Assembly: GCA_020247085.1 (NCBI GenBank)
Contig: JADCJJ010000460.1
Span: 1-42,529 of the forward strand
Source: Myxococcaceae bacterium
GTDB lineage: Bacteria; Myxococcota; Myxococcia; Myxococcales; Myxococcaceae
DNA: 42,529 bases
Direction of reading: 5' to 3'
The translations under genes were made by a program, and so were the position numbers. A model generated the notes under the pieces. That model searched no databases and was not told where the DNA came from. It worked only from the letters and a program-made list of their open reading frames with translations. Positions 15,953-26,785 of the stretch are shown piece after piece (the stretch's first letter is position 1; every line of letters begins with the position of its first letter).

Positions 15953-17449
15953 ATGGCTCCACCGCCGCGCGCGCTGCAGCTCTTCCTCGGCCTCTGGCTC
16001 CTGCAGGCGTCCGCCTATTTCATGCCCGGCGCCACCTGGAACCCCGTCTCCCGACTGGCCCTCACCCACGCCCTCGTCGACGAGGGCACCCTCCGCATCG
16101 ACGACTTCGCCGACGCCACCGGAGACCGCGCCCGCGTCGGTGACCACTGGTACAGCGACAAGTCCCCGATGGTGAGCTTCGCGGCGGCGCCGGCCTACGC
16201 CCTCGTTCGCGGCGTTCACCAGCGCTTCGACCGCCCGCCGCCAACCTTCACCGTACTGAAGACGACGCCCGCCATCCCCGCCATTCGCGTCGAGCCCAAC
16301 CGCACCTTCGCGCAGCTGCTCTACGTCTGTGCCGTCGCCGTGGGCGGCGTTCCCTTCGCCCTGCTGGGCGTGCTGCTGGTGCGCTTCCTCGCCCGCCGCT
16401 TCTCACTCGAGGCGGCGCTGGTGGGCACGGCCGTCACGCTGCTCGGCACGCCCCTCTACCCCTACGCCTCGTCACTCTATGGCCACGTGCTGGCCACCTG
16501 CGCGCTGTTCCTGGCCGTCGAGCTCGTCGACGCCGAGCCCCACCCCTCGCCCGCGCGCTGGCTGGCCGCCGGCGCTGCCCTCGGCCTCGCCGTCACGACC
16601 GAGTACCTCCTCGCGCTGCCCGGCGCCGTCCTCGCAGGGTGGGTGACGCTCGGCCACCCGGCACGCGCGAGGCCCACGGTGCGTGTGCTCTGCCTCGGCC
16701 TCGGCGCCGCCGGGCCCGTCGGGCTGCTGGCCGCCTACAACACCGCCTGCTTCGGCGCCCCCTGGCGCACCGGTTACCACTTCGTCGTCCTCGACGTCTT
16801 CGTCGAGGGCCACGCGCGCGGCCTCATGGGCGTCGGCGCGCCGACCCTCGAGGCCCTGTGGGGCCTGTGGTTCAGCCCCTCTCGCGGGCTCGCCGTCGTG
16901 GCCCCGGTGACGCTGCTGGCCGTCGTCGGCCTCGCCGTCGCGCTGCGCCGCCGGCGCACCGACCGGGCCCTCGTCGCCCTCACGCTCGCCTTCGGCGTCC
17001 TCTTCGTCGCCAACGGAGGGTATTACATGTGGTGGGGCGGCGCGGCGGCGGGCCCGCGTCACCTTCTCCCGGGGCTGCCCGTGCTGGGAGCCGGCATCGC
17101 CGCCACCTGGGAGCTGCGCCGCGCCCGGCCGCTCACCGCCGCCCTCGCCCTCACCTCCATCACGGTGATGGTGCTCTTCGCCGCCGTCGGCACCGAGGCA
17201 CCGGAGCACGCGCCGGTGCTCTCGCGGTACCTCTGGCCGGCCTATGCCACCGGGCGCCTCGCCGCGCATGCCGGAGCGTCGAACCTCGGAGTGCGGCTCG
17301 GCCTGCCGGTGGCTGGCTCCCTGGGGCCTCTGCTGGCGTGGCTCCTCGTCGGCGGCCGCGGGCTGCTCCGACTCACCCGCGACGTCGCGCCCCGGGTCGC
17401 TTCCCCCGGCGCCGGTCCCGCCCTCGAGGCGACGACGATGAACCCGTGA
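15953..17449 (+). CDS. Multi-span membrane protein, GT-C glycosyltransferase-like
   Basis: ATG 15953 is chosen because hydrophobic protein-like sequence (ALQLFLGLWLLQASAYF) starts right after it, while the upstream open frame is non-protein-like; this gives 498 residues. About ten to eleven membrane spans are predicted. After the first span comes a long non-membrane loop with HALVDEGTLRIDDFADATGD and GDHWYSDKSPMVSFAAAPAYA; the YSDKxP motif is found in membrane proteins related to GT39/PMT-like lipid-linked sugar transferases. Acidic residues in this first loop could be catalytic (family knowledge of GT-C enzymes). A second large loop follows FGAPWRTGYHF. It may transfer sugars across the membrane; substrate unknown. 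It stands alone on the + strand. Confidence 0.72.
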   Translation: MAPPPRALQLFLGLWLLQASAYFMPGATWNPVSRLALTHALVDEGTLRIDDFADATGDRARVGDHWYSDKSPMVSFAAAPAYALVRGVHQRFDRPPPTFTVLKTTPAIPAIRVEPNRTFAQLLYVCAVAVGGVPFALLGVLLVRFLARRFSLEAALVGTAVTLLGTPLYPYASSLYGHVLATCALFLAVELVDAEPHPSPARWLAAGAALGLAVTTEYLLALPGAVLAGWVTLGHPARARPTVRVLCLGLGAAGPVGLLAAYNTACFGAPWRTGYHFVVLDVFVEGHARGLMGVGAPTLEALWGLWFSPSRGLAVVAPVTLLAVVGLAVALRRRRTDRALVALTLAFGVLFVANGGYYMWWGGAAAGPRHLLPGLPVLGAGIAATWELRRARPLTAALALTSITVMVLFAAVGTEAPEHAPVLSRYLWPAYATGRLAAHAGASNLGVRLGLPVAGSLGPLLAWLLVGGRGLLRLTRDVAPRVASPGAGPALEATTMNP

Positions 17450-17557
17450 GCCACCCACCGCGCGCCGCCAACGCTTCGGCCTTCACGACGTCACGGCGAG
17501 CGAGCCCCTGAGCGGACGCACGCGCGCCCGAGTGCAGCAGAGCCGCCGGGAGCGGGC

Positions 17558-17806
17558 TCAGCCCGACGTCGGCATGTCGAGCTCGCACACGCCGTTCCGG
17601 CAGGTCGAGCCCGGGTTGCACACCACGCCGGTACAGAGCGGGTCTTGAGGCCCACCGTCGGCGGAGCGCCCCGCGTCCGTCGTGGAGGGAATGCCGCCGT
17701 CCACGCCCGCGTCAGCCGAGGGCATCGGCCCGCATGCAAGGTAGAACATCGAGGCGCATGCCATCAGCGCCGCGGCGACCAACCATCGCTGTGAGGCGTG
17801 CCCCAT
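17558..17806 (-). CDS. Small Cys-rich lipoprotein
   Basis: An 82-residue protein from ATG 17806. A lipoprotein signal peptide is clear: basic start, hydrophobic WLVAAALMACASMFY, and lipobox LAC before Gly. The mature part has a DAG/DGG-rich linker typical of myxobacterial surface lipoproteins, then a compact Cys module CTGVVCNPGSTCRNGVCE, in which Cys pairs likely form disulfides as in EGF-like or Kazal-like minimodules. Function unknown. It follows dcd on the same strand after a 236-base gap. Confidence 0.8.
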   Translation of the reverse strand: MGHASQRWLVAAALMACASMFYLACGPMPSADAGVDGGIPSTTDAGRSADGGPQDPLCTGVVCNPGSTCRNGVCELDMPTSG

Positions 17807-17873
17807 GAGACGAGGAGACTTAGCTGGCGCACCTCGCCGGGGTCAAGGGCGCTCGGCGCCACTTGTTGAGGCC

Positions 17874-17914
17874 CAGCGAAAATGTCCGTGCTACCGGTTC
17901 AGCGAACGTGTCCG
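17874..17914. repeat. Two 15-bp direct repeats resembling IS21-type terminal repeats
   Basis: CAGCGAAAATGTCCG (17874-17888) and CAGCGAACGTGTCCG (17900-17914) differ at two positions and are 26 bases apart. GCGAAAATGTCC motifs in short tandem are typical of transposase-binding ends of IS21-related elements. No transposase gene is nearby, so this may be a solitary IS end left in the gap 17807-18042. Confidence 0.35.
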
Positions 17915-18042
17915 AGCGAGCGGTCACGCGAAGCGGGCCGCAGCGTGAGCACCTGCCGATACCCACATCGCAGGGTTCAGGTCGGCACCAAGGCGCAGCG
18001 CTGGTCAGACACGGCCCCCATGGAGCGCCCCTGCGCCCGGAG

Positions 18043-18609
18043 TCAGGCCTTCGGCAGCGTCACCCCGGTCTGGCCCTGGTACTTGCCGCCGCGGTCGCGG
18101 TAGCTCGTCTCGCAGACCTCGTCCGACTGGAAGAAGAGCATCTGCGCCACGCCCTCATTCGCGTAGATGCGCGCCGGCAGCGGCGTGGTGTTCGAGAACT
18201 CGAGGGTGACGTGGCCCTCCCACTCGGGCTCGAGCGGCGTCACGTTCACGATGATGCCGCAGCGCGCGTAGGTCGACTTGCCCAGGCACACCACCAACAC
18301 CTCGCGCGGAATGCGGAAGTACTCGACGGTGCGCGCCAGCGCGAACGAGTTGGGCGGAATGATGCACTCGGCGCCCTTGATGTCGACGAAGCTGCGCGGG
18401 TCGAACGTCTTGGGGTCGACGATGGTGCTGTTGATGTTCGTGAAGACCTTGAACTCGTCGGCGCAGCGCACGTCGTAGCCGTAGCTCGAGGTGCCGTACG
18501 AGACGATTTTGCGCCCCTCGGCCTCGCGCACCATCTTCGGCTCGAAGGGCTCGATCATCTTGCGCTGCGCCGCCATGCGGCGAATCCATGAATCGGCCTT
18601 GATGCTCAT
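18043..18609 (-). CDS. dcd: dCTP deaminase
   Basis: A 188-residue protein from ATG 18609, close to the 193 residues of E. coli Dcd. Motifs: [13 protein letters not shown] (41-53), the P-loop-like GKSTYARCG (110-118) with Ser112 and Arg116, and [12 protein letters not shown] (129-140) containing the catalytic Glu137, then [11 protein letters not shown]. It converts dCTP to dUTP, feeding dTMP synthesis; a bifunctional dCTP deaminase/dUTPase cannot be excluded by sequence alone. It is preceded on the same strand by the short-chain dehydrogenase with a 110-base gap, so co-transcription is uncertain. Confidence 0.95.
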   Translation of the reverse strand: MSIKADSWIRRMAAQRKMIEPFEPKMVREAEGRKIVSYGTSSYGYDVRCADEFKVFTNINSTIVDPKTFDPRSFVDIKGAECIIPPNSFALARTVEYFRIPREVLVVCLGKSTYARCGIIVNVTPLEPEWEGHVTLEFSNTTPLPARIYANEGVAQMLFFQSDEVCETSYRDRGGKYQGQTGVTLPKA

Positions 18610-18719
18610 GCGGCGCGCGCTCCGGGGAGAGGGTGGGTCTGAACAGCGGGCGGCACCTTGCCAGAGCGCCCCCGACCCGTCACGGCGTCAGTCGGGCGCC
18701 GGCCTCGCGGGCCTGGCCG

Positions 18720-19466
18720 TCAGCCACGCCCCTTGAGGCGGGAGAGCCCACCGTCGACGCCCAGCACCTGCCCCGTCATCCACGAGGCCTGCGGCCCGAG
18801 CAGCCAGGCGATGGCCGCCGCCACGTCGTCGGGCTCTCCGACGCGCCCCAGCGGGTGCATCGCCGCCGAGGCCTTGAGGGCCGCCTCGGTCGCGGTGAGC
18901 CGGGCCGTCAGCGGCGTCTTCGTCAGCGCCGGGGCCACCGCGTTGACGCGAACGCGCCGCGGCGCGTAGGTGGCCGCCGCCGCGCGCGTCAGCCCCTCGA
19001 CGCCGGCCTTCGCCGCGGCCACCGCCTCGTGGTTCGACAGCCCGAGGCCCGCGGCGACCGACGACATGAGCACCACCGCCCCGCCCCCGTCGCCGAAGGC
19101 CCGCACGGCGCCGCGGAGCACCTGGAACGCGGTGACGAGGTTCGCGTGCAGCTGGGCGGCGAACTCGTCGTCGGTGGTGAGGTGCGCCGGCTTCAGCAGG
19201 AACGCGCCCGCGAGGTTCGCCACGCCGTCGAGCCGGCCGTGCTCCGCCTTCACCCGGGCCAGCGCCGCCTCGACGTCGGCGCCGACGCCGGGGTCCGCGA
19301 CGAGCGTCGAGATGGACGCGCTGGAGGCAAAGCGCTCGAGCCGCGCCGCCTCGCGCGAGGCGGCCACCACGCGGTGCCCCTCGGCCGCGAGCCGCTCGCA
19401 CAGCGCCCCGCCGATGCCGCCGGCGCCTCCGAAGACGACGTACACCCCGTGCGACGACTGGCTCAT
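18720..19466 (-). CDS. Short-chain dehydrogenase/reductase-like protein lacking the catalytic Tyr
   Basis: A 248-residue Rossmann-fold SDR from ATG 19466. The cofactor loop GGAGGIG (13-19), the NLAG strand (84-87), the Ser of VVLMSSVAAG (131-140), the helix Lys153, and the C-terminal WMTGQVLGVDGG are all present. The usual YxxxK catalytic pair is missing its Tyr: the sequence is SNHEAVAAAKAG, with Val149 four residues before Lys153; His146 or Glu147 could substitute. Canonical oxidoreductase activity is therefore uncertain. It is divergently transcribed from the ArsR-methyltransferase gene (164-base gap), which also carries the operator palindrome, though that lies far nearer the other start. 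Confidence 0.85.
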   Translation of the reverse strand: MSQSSHGVYVVFGGAGGIGGALCERLAAEGHRVVAASREAARLERFASSASISTLVADPGVGADVEAALARVKAEHGRLDGVANLAGAFLLKPAHLTTDDEFAAQLHANLVTAFQVLRGAVRAFGDGGGAVVLMSSVAAGLGLSNHEAVAAAKAGVEGLTRAAAATYAPRRVRVNAVAPALTKTPLTARLTATEAALKASAAMHPLGRVGEPDDVAAAIAWLLGPQASWMTGQVLGVDGGLSRLKGRG

Positions 19467-19590
19467 GCGGTGCTCCCCTGTGGCGGCGACGCGCCTCGAC
19501 GTGGCTCCCGCGGCGATGGGTAACCGGGCCCCAGCGCGCGCGCGACCTCTCGTTCCAGCCGCCGGGGCCCGGGGCGCCGTGCGGCGGCCC

Positions 19591-19630
19591 TTGCGCCGCT
19601 CCTCACATCGACGTACATCGATACGTCGAT
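19591..19630 (+). promoter_or_regulatory. Palindromic operator touching the start codon of the ArsR-methyltransferase gene
   Basis: ATCGACGTA (19607-19615) and TACGTCGAT (19622-19630) are perfect 9-bp inverted arms around CATCGA; with one mismatch the arms extend to 12 bp and include the ATG. An ArsR-family dimer would fit this size. A weak -35 candidate (TTGCGC, 19591-19596) lies 17 bases from a weak TACATC. No Shine-Dalgarno is visible, so the transcript may be nearly leaderless. Autoregulation is inferred. Confidence 0.6.
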
Positions 19631-20560
19631 ATGGAGTTGTCCGAGACCTTCAGCGCCCTGGGTGACCCGACGCGCCTGCGCATCTTGCGGCTGGTGGCCT
19701 CGGCGAAGCTCAACGTCTCCGAGGTCGTCTCGCTCATCGGCGTCGCCCAGTCGTCGGTGTCGCACCACCTGGCGAAGCTCAAGGCGCTCGAGCTCATCCG
19801 CGAGGAGCGGCAGGGAGGCTTCACGTACTACTCGCTGGCCGTCGACGCGTCCGATGCGCGGTGGCCGCTCATTCGCCTGGCGCGGGAGGGCGACGACACC
19901 CACGGCGACCAGGCGCGCCTCACCGAACTGCTGCGCCGCCGCGAGGACCGGCACACGCTGAACGAGCGGCTGCTCGAGCCCGGCCAGTCGTGGCTCTTGT
20001 GGGCGGCGGCGCTCTCGTCGCTGCTGCCCCGGCTCGACGTGGCCGACTTCGGCTGCGGCTCCGGGGTGCTGACGGCCGAGCTGGCGCGCTGGGCGCGGCA
20101 CGTCACCGCCGTCGACAAGAGCGCAGCGGCGCTGGAGCAGGCGCGGGCCCGCCTCGCGCGCGAGGGCCGGGGCAACGTGTCGTTCGTCGAGGGCGACCTC
20201 GAGGCGCTGCCGCGCGGCGTGCCCCGTCAAGACCTGGTGGTGTTGTCGCAGAGCCTGCACCACGTCGGCGACCCGGCGGCGGTGCTGCGCGAGGCCGCCC
20301 GCGTGCTGGTGCCTGGCGGCCGGCTCGTCGTGCTCGAGCTGATGCCGCACCGCGAGGCCTGGGTGAAGCCGCGCCTGGGCCACCAGCACCTCGGCTTCGA
20401 CCCGCACGGGCTCGAGAGCGCCCTGCGCGACTCGGGCTTCGTCGACCTGCAGCTCACCCCAACGCCGCGAGACGGGGGCTCTCCCTTCCGCGCGTTTCTG
20501 CTCACCGCGTCGCGGCCCGCCCGCGCCGCCCGCCGCGCCGCGCGAGAGGCGCGGGCCTGA
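19631..20560 (+). CDS. ArsR-family regulator fused to a SAM-dependent methyltransferase
   Basis: A 309-residue protein from ATG 19631. Residues 1-~75 are an ArsR-type winged helix: FSALGDPTRLRILRLV, the helix-turn-helix VSEVVSLIGVAQSSVSHHLAKLK, and the wing QGGFTYYSL. No Cys metal site is seen, so it is not a metal sensor. Residues ~115-295 are a class I methyltransferase with motif I VADFGCGSG (137-145), Asp162 in TAVDKSA, EGDLEALP (187-194) and PGGRLVVLELMP. It lies 19 bases before the split methionine synthase genes and clearly shares their operon. The SAM/SAH-binding fold suggests it senses the methyl-cycle state (compare the ArsR-type SAH sensor SahR); catalytic activity remains possible. 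The autoregulatory palindrome supports a regulatory role. Confidence 0.9.
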   Translation: MELSETFSALGDPTRLRILRLVASAKLNVSEVVSLIGVAQSSVSHHLAKLKALELIREERQGGFTYYSLAVDASDARWPLIRLAREGDDTHGDQARLTELLRRREDRHTLNERLLEPGQSWLLWAAALSSLLPRLDVADFGCGSGVLTAELARWARHVTAVDKSAAALEQARARLAREGRGNVSFVEGDLEALPRGVPRQDLVVLSQSLHHVGDPAAVLREAARVLVPGGRLVVLELMPHREAWVKPRLGHQHLGFDPHGLESALRDSGFVDLQLTPTPRDGGSPFRAFLLTASRPARAARRAAREARA

Positions 20561-20579
20561 CCCACCCCCGGAGCCCACC

Positions 20580-21635
20580 ATGACGTCCCGCAGCCAGCCC
20601 TTCGAGCAGCTCTTCTTCGAGCGCATCGTCATCCTCGACGGGGCGATGGGCTCGATGGTGCAGACCTACAAGCTCGAGGAGCCCGACTTTCGCGGCGAGC
20701 GCTTCAAGGACCACCCGCACGACCTCAAGGGCGACAACGACCTGCTGTGCCTCACCCGGCCCGACGTCATCGAGGCCATTCACCTGCAGTACCTCGACGC
20801 CGGCGCCGACGTCATCGAGACCAACACGTTCAACGCCACCACCATCTCGCAGGCCGACTACAGGCTCGAGCCCATCGTGCGCGAGCTGAACCTGGCGGCC
20901 GTCGCGTGCGCGCAGCGCGCCGTGGCCGCGGCAGAGGCGAAGACGCCGGGCCGCCGCTGCTTCGTGGCCGGCGCCGTGGGCCCGCTCAACCGCACGCTGT
21001 CGCTCTCGCCCGACGTCAACCGCCCCGACTTCCGCGCCGTCACGTGGGACCAGGTGGTGACGGCCTACACCGAGCAGGTGCGCGCCCTGCTCGAAGGCGG
21101 CGTCGACGCGCTGCTGGTCGAGACCATCTTCGACACGCTCAACGCCAAGGCCGCGCTCTTCGCCATCGAGGGCGTCTTCGAAGAGACGGGCCGGCGCGTG
21201 CCGGTCATGGTGTCGGTCACCATCACCGACCGCTCGGGCCGTACGCTGTCGGGGCAGACCATCGCGGCCTTCTACGCCTCGGTGCGCCACGCGCGGCCCT
21301 TCTCGGTGGGCATCAACTGCGCGCTCGGCGGCGCCGAGATGCGGCCCTACGTCGAAGAGCTCGCCGGCCTCGCCGAGTGCCGCATCAGCTGCTACCCGAA
21401 CGCCGGCCTGCCCAACGCCTTCGGCGGCTACGACGAGACGCCCGAGGACATGGCGCGGGTGCTCGGCGACTTCGCGAAGCAGGGCTGGCTGAACCTGGTG
21501 GGCGGGTGCTGCGGCTCGACGCCGGCGCACATCGCCGCCATCGCGCAGGCCGTGAAGGCCCACGCGCCCCACGCCGTCGCGCCGCCGGTGGTGGCGCAGC
21601 CCCTCTCGGGCCTCGAGCCCCTCACCATTCGCTGA
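20580..21635 (+). CDS. metH: Methionine synthase, homocysteine-binding subunit (split MetH, N-terminal domain)
   Basis: A 351-residue protein from ATG 20580, equivalent to the first domain of cobalamin-dependent methionine synthase. It starts with the [10 protein letters not shown] strand. The zinc ligands are at Cys247 (GINCALGG) and Cys310-Cys311 ([11 protein letters not shown]), the same positions as in E. coli MetH (from memory). The protein ends at [11 protein letters not shown], the point where the one-chain enzyme continues into the pterin domain. It binds homocysteine through zinc and needs the partner encoded 13 bases downstream for methyl transfer. Translation follows closely on the ArsR-methyltransferase gene, so all three are probably one mRNA. 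Confidence 0.95.
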   Translation: MTSRSQPFEQLFFERIVILDGAMGSMVQTYKLEEPDFRGERFKDHPHDLKGDNDLLCLTRPDVIEAIHLQYLDAGADVIETNTFNATTISQADYRLEPIVRELNLAAVACAQRAVAAAEAKTPGRRCFVAGAVGPLNRTLSLSPDVNRPDFRAVTWDQVVTAYTEQVRALLEGGVDALLVETIFDTLNAKAALFAIEGVFEETGRRVPVMVSVTITDRSGRTLSGQTIAAFYASVRHARPFSVGINCALGGAEMRPYVEELAGLAECRISCYPNAGLPNAFGGYDETPEDMARVLGDFAKQGWLNLVGGCCGSTPAHIAAIAQAVKAHAPHAVAPPVVAQPLSGLEPLTIR

Positions 21636-21648
21636 AGGCCCACGACCC

Positions 21649-24333
<2,685 letters not shown>

Positions 24334-24442
24334 GCCCCACGCGCTCAGCCGCCCCCAGGCCGCGGCGAGCCCTCCGCGCGCCCGGCCGCCGTCACCGACG
24401 CCGCGGCGCCCCACCCGTCACCCCGGAGGCGGGCGCGGCGGG

Positions 24443-24471
24443 TTGCGCTCTGGATATAACGTCGTTATAGA
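24443..24471 (+). promoter_or_regulatory. Promoter with TetR operator upstream of tetR-type gene
   Basis: TTGCGC (24443-24448) and TATAGA (24466-24471) are 17 bases apart. The 15-bp perfect palindrome TATAACGTCGTTATA (24455-24469) covers the spacer and most of the -10. A bound repressor would block RNA polymerase. The predicted transcript start is at or near the GTG at 24478, so a leaderless mRNA is possible. Confidence 0.6.
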
Positions 24472-24477
24472 AGAGGC

Positions 24478-25140
24478 GTGAGTGGGCGCAGAGGTCACAG
24501 CCGGGCGGCGAGCGCGCGGAGGGAGCGGCAGGCGCCCCCTGCGGTGGATCGCCGGCGGCTCCTCGACGTCGCGAGCGGCCTGCTCGCCGAGGGTGGCCCC
24601 GCCGGGCTGACGATGCGCGCGGTGGCGGCGGCGGCCGGCACGTCGACGATGGTGCTGTACAGCCGCTTCGGGGGGCGTGAGGCGCTGGTCGAGGCGCTGC
24701 TGGCCGAAGGCTTCTCCCGCTTCGCGCAGGCGCTGGGGGCCGCGTCGGCGCCAGAGCCAGCCGCGCACCTGCTGGCGCTCGGGCACGCCTACCGGCGTTT
24801 CGCGCTCGACCACCCGACGTACTTCCGCCTCATGTGGAGCGGCGCTCGCGGCAGCCCGCCCCTCGGCGCAGCCCCTTCCGGCGGCGCACAAGAGCACGCG
24901 CAGCAGGCCTTCAGCGCGCTGCTGCACGCGGTCACCCGCGTCCTCGCCGCCGACGACCGCCCCGCCCGCGACGCCGAGCCGCTCGCGCACTGCGCCTGGG
25001 CGGCGGTGCACGGCTTCGTCTCGCTCGAGCTGTCCGGCGTCACCCCCTCCGGTCCGTCGGCCGACGCGCTCTTCGAGCGCACCCTGCGCTTCGCCCTCGA
25101 CGGGCTCCGGTCCCCGCAGCCGGGCCCCACCCGCCGCTGA
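24478..25140 (+). CDS. TetR/AcrR-family transcriptional regulator
   Basis: A 220-residue protein from GTG 24478; an in-frame GTG at 24544 would give 198 residues, a more usual length, so the start is uncertain. The TetR DNA-binding domain (about residues 25-75) has RRLLDVASGLLAEGG, the helix-turn-helix LTMRAVAAAAGTSTMVLYSRFG, and EALVEALLAEG. The C-terminal part has the WAAVHGFVSLEL helix typical of the TetR_C_33 (WHG) group. Palindromes of the same design lie just upstream of this gene and upstream of the next gene, so it very likely represses itself and the membrane/ABA4-like pair that follows 66 bases downstream. The ligand is unknown. Confidence 0.9.
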   Translation: MSGRRGHSRAASARRERQAPPAVDRRRLLDVASGLLAEGGPAGLTMRAVAAAAGTSTMVLYSRFGGREALVEALLAEGFSRFAQALGAASAPEPAAHLLALGHAYRRFALDHPTYFRLMWSGARGSPPLGAAPSGGAQEHAQQAFSALLHAVTRVLAADDRPARDAEPLAHCAWAAVHGFVSLELSGVTPSGPSADALFERTLRFALDGLRSPQPGPTRR

Positions 25141-25182
25141 CCCACGCCTTCACCCCTGCCGCACGCCGCTCCATGCCGACCA

Positions 25183-25197
25183 AATAACATCGTTATT
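25183..25197 (+). promoter_or_regulatory. Second TetR operator, before the membrane-protein gene
   Basis: AATAACATCGTTATT is a palindrome with 6-bp arms around ATC. It shares the core ATAAC-RTC-GTTAT with the operator before tetR. It sits 9 bases ahead of the ATG at 25207, just before the GAGG ribosome site. A TATTGA -10-like box overlaps its right half. Confidence 0.65.
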
Positions 25198-25206
25198 GAG
25201 GACCCC

Positions 25207-26103
25207 ATGAAACGACCCTTGCAGCACACCCTCGCCTCCCTCCTGCGCCTGAATCGCGACGCGTCACCTGCGGTGCGCGCCTTGAAGCTGGCCGGCGCGG
25301 CCTACGTGCTGAGCGGCCTCGCCCATGGGCTGGTCTGGCTCGCCGACGGCGCGCCCTCGCTCGACGGCCCGGTGTCGTGGCGCAAACCCATCGTCTTCGG
25401 GCTGTCGGGCGGTGTGGCGACGCTGTCGCTGGCGTGGCTGGCCTCGTGGGTGTCGGCCGCGACGACGCGCGCGCGCTGGACGTGGGTGTACGTGGTGACG
25501 ATGACGGGCGAGCTGCTGCTCATCGACGGGCAGCGCTGGCGGGGCGTCGCCTCGCACTTCAACCTTTCGACGCCCCTCGACACCGCGGTCTTCGCGGCCA
25601 TGGGGGTGCTCATCTGCGTGGCGATGTTCGCCGCCTGGCGGCTGGGGGTGGCGCTGGCCGCGTCGGTCGACTCGCCGGTCGACGTGCGGGCCGCCGGGGC
25701 GTGGGCCATTCGCTTCCTCATGCTGGGCGCCTTCATCGGGTTGGCGATGGCCGTGTACGGCGTCGTCGCCCAGGCGGCGGGCGGCACGCCGTCGGCGCTG
25801 AGCGGCGCGGGGAGCCTGAAGCTGGTGCACGCGCTGGCGCTCCACGGCCTGCAGGTCTTCCCGGCGCTGCTGCTGCCGCTGTCGGGACTGGGGCTCGACG
25901 CGGCGGGGCGCGCACGCAGGCTCGACCTGGCGGCCCTCGGCTACGCGCTGCTGTTCGTCGCGACGGCGGCGCAGGCGCTGCTCGGCCGGGCACCCGTCGA
26001 CCCGGCGCCGTCATCGGCGCTCATCGCCAGCGCAGGCCTGGCGTGCCTGGCCGCGGCCCTGCGCCCCCATGCGCCGCGCGTCGCCGCCGCGAGGGCGCCG
26101 TGA
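25207..26103 (+). CDS. Conserved-looking multi-span membrane protein of unknown function
   Basis: A 298-residue protein from ATG 25207 with a GAGG ribosome site five bases upstream. Seven to eight membrane spans are predicted. Polar motifs inside or next to spans are striking: GLAHGLVWLADG, SWRKPIVFGLSGG, RWRGVASHFNLSTPLD and HALALHGLQVFPALLLPL, with several His that could be heme, metal or pigment ligands (inference only). No known family was recognised with confidence. Its TGA overlaps the ATG of the ABA4-like gene (TGATG), so the two membrane proteins are co-translated. The upstream operator places it under the TetR-type regulator. Confidence 0.8.
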   Translation: MKRPLQHTLASLLRLNRDASPAVRALKLAGAAYVLSGLAHGLVWLADGAPSLDGPVSWRKPIVFGLSGGVATLSLAWLASWVSAATTRARWTWVYVVTMTGELLLIDGQRWRGVASHFNLSTPLDTAVFAAMGVLICVAMFAAWRLGVALAASVDSPVDVRAAGAWAIRFLMLGAFIGLAMAVYGVVAQAAGGTPSALSGAGSLKLVHALALHGLQVFPALLLPLSGLGLDAAGRARRLDLAALGYALLFVATAAQALLGRAPVDPAPSSALIASAGLACLAAALRPHAPRVAAARAP

Positions 26104-26552
26104 TGGACACGACGTTTCAGCTCGCCAACCTCGTCGTGCTGCCGTTCTGGCTCGCGATGATCGCCGCTCCGGGCCTTCAGGTGACGCAGCGCCTCGTCTC
26201 GTCGCCGTGGGGCGCGGCGCTGCCGGCGGCGGCCTACGCATGGCTGATGCTCCCGCGCGCCCTCGCCGTGCTGCCTCTGGTGGCCCGCCCGGAGCTGGGT
26301 CCCCTCACCGCGCTCCTGGGGACGCCCGAGGGCACCACGCTCTCGTGGCTGCACTTCCTCTCGTTCGACCTCTTCGTCGGCCGGTGGATCTATCTCGAGG
26401 CCCGCGAGAGGGGCGCTCGCGCATGGGTCTCGTCTCCCATCCTGGCGTTGACGCTCCTGCTGGGCCCCGTCGGCCTCATCACCTGGCTGGTGGCGCGCCA
26501 GCGGCTCCCGCCGCGTGGGGCCTCGGCCCCACTCACGCCGAGCGCGACGTGA
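26103..26552 (+). CDS. ABA4-like (DUF4281) membrane protein
   Basis: A 149-residue protein from ATG 26103, overlapping the previous stop codon. Four spans are predicted. Family-type motifs: FQLANLVVLPFWLAMIAAP at the start, LVSSPWGAALPAAAYAWLMLP, LLGTPEGTTLSWLHFLSFDLFVGRW (written in two conserved pieces: LLGTPEG and HFLSFDLFVGRWIY), and LLLGPVGLITWLV at the end. This matches the DUF4281 family named after plant ABA4, needed for neoxanthin formation in plants. In bacteria the role is unknown; a link to carotenoids or another lipid pigment is only a suggestion. No carotenoid gene is in this window. Confidence 0.85.
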   Translation: MDTTFQLANLVVLPFWLAMIAAPGLQVTQRLVSSPWGAALPAAAYAWLMLPRALAVLPLVARPELGPLTALLGTPEGTTLSWLHFLSFDLFVGRWIYLEARERGARAWVSSPILALTLLLGPVGLITWLVARQRLPPRGASAPLTPSAT

Positions 26553-26785
26553 CGCGTCGGGCCGTCGGGGGCCGCGCGCGCTCGCCTGGCCTCGAGCCGA
26601 CGGCCCGCGAGCGTCCCGGCGCTGGGGGCACCGCCCCCCCCAGCGTCGCGCGGGGCCCACGTCTGCTGGGCCCTCGACTGCCTGCGACCGCGGCCTCGGC
26701 GCGACCTCGCGAGGCGAGCCGAAACTTGGGTGGCGCCGCGTGCCGACGGTGCCGATGGACCGAGCCGCGCGCTGGGCCTCGCGCC

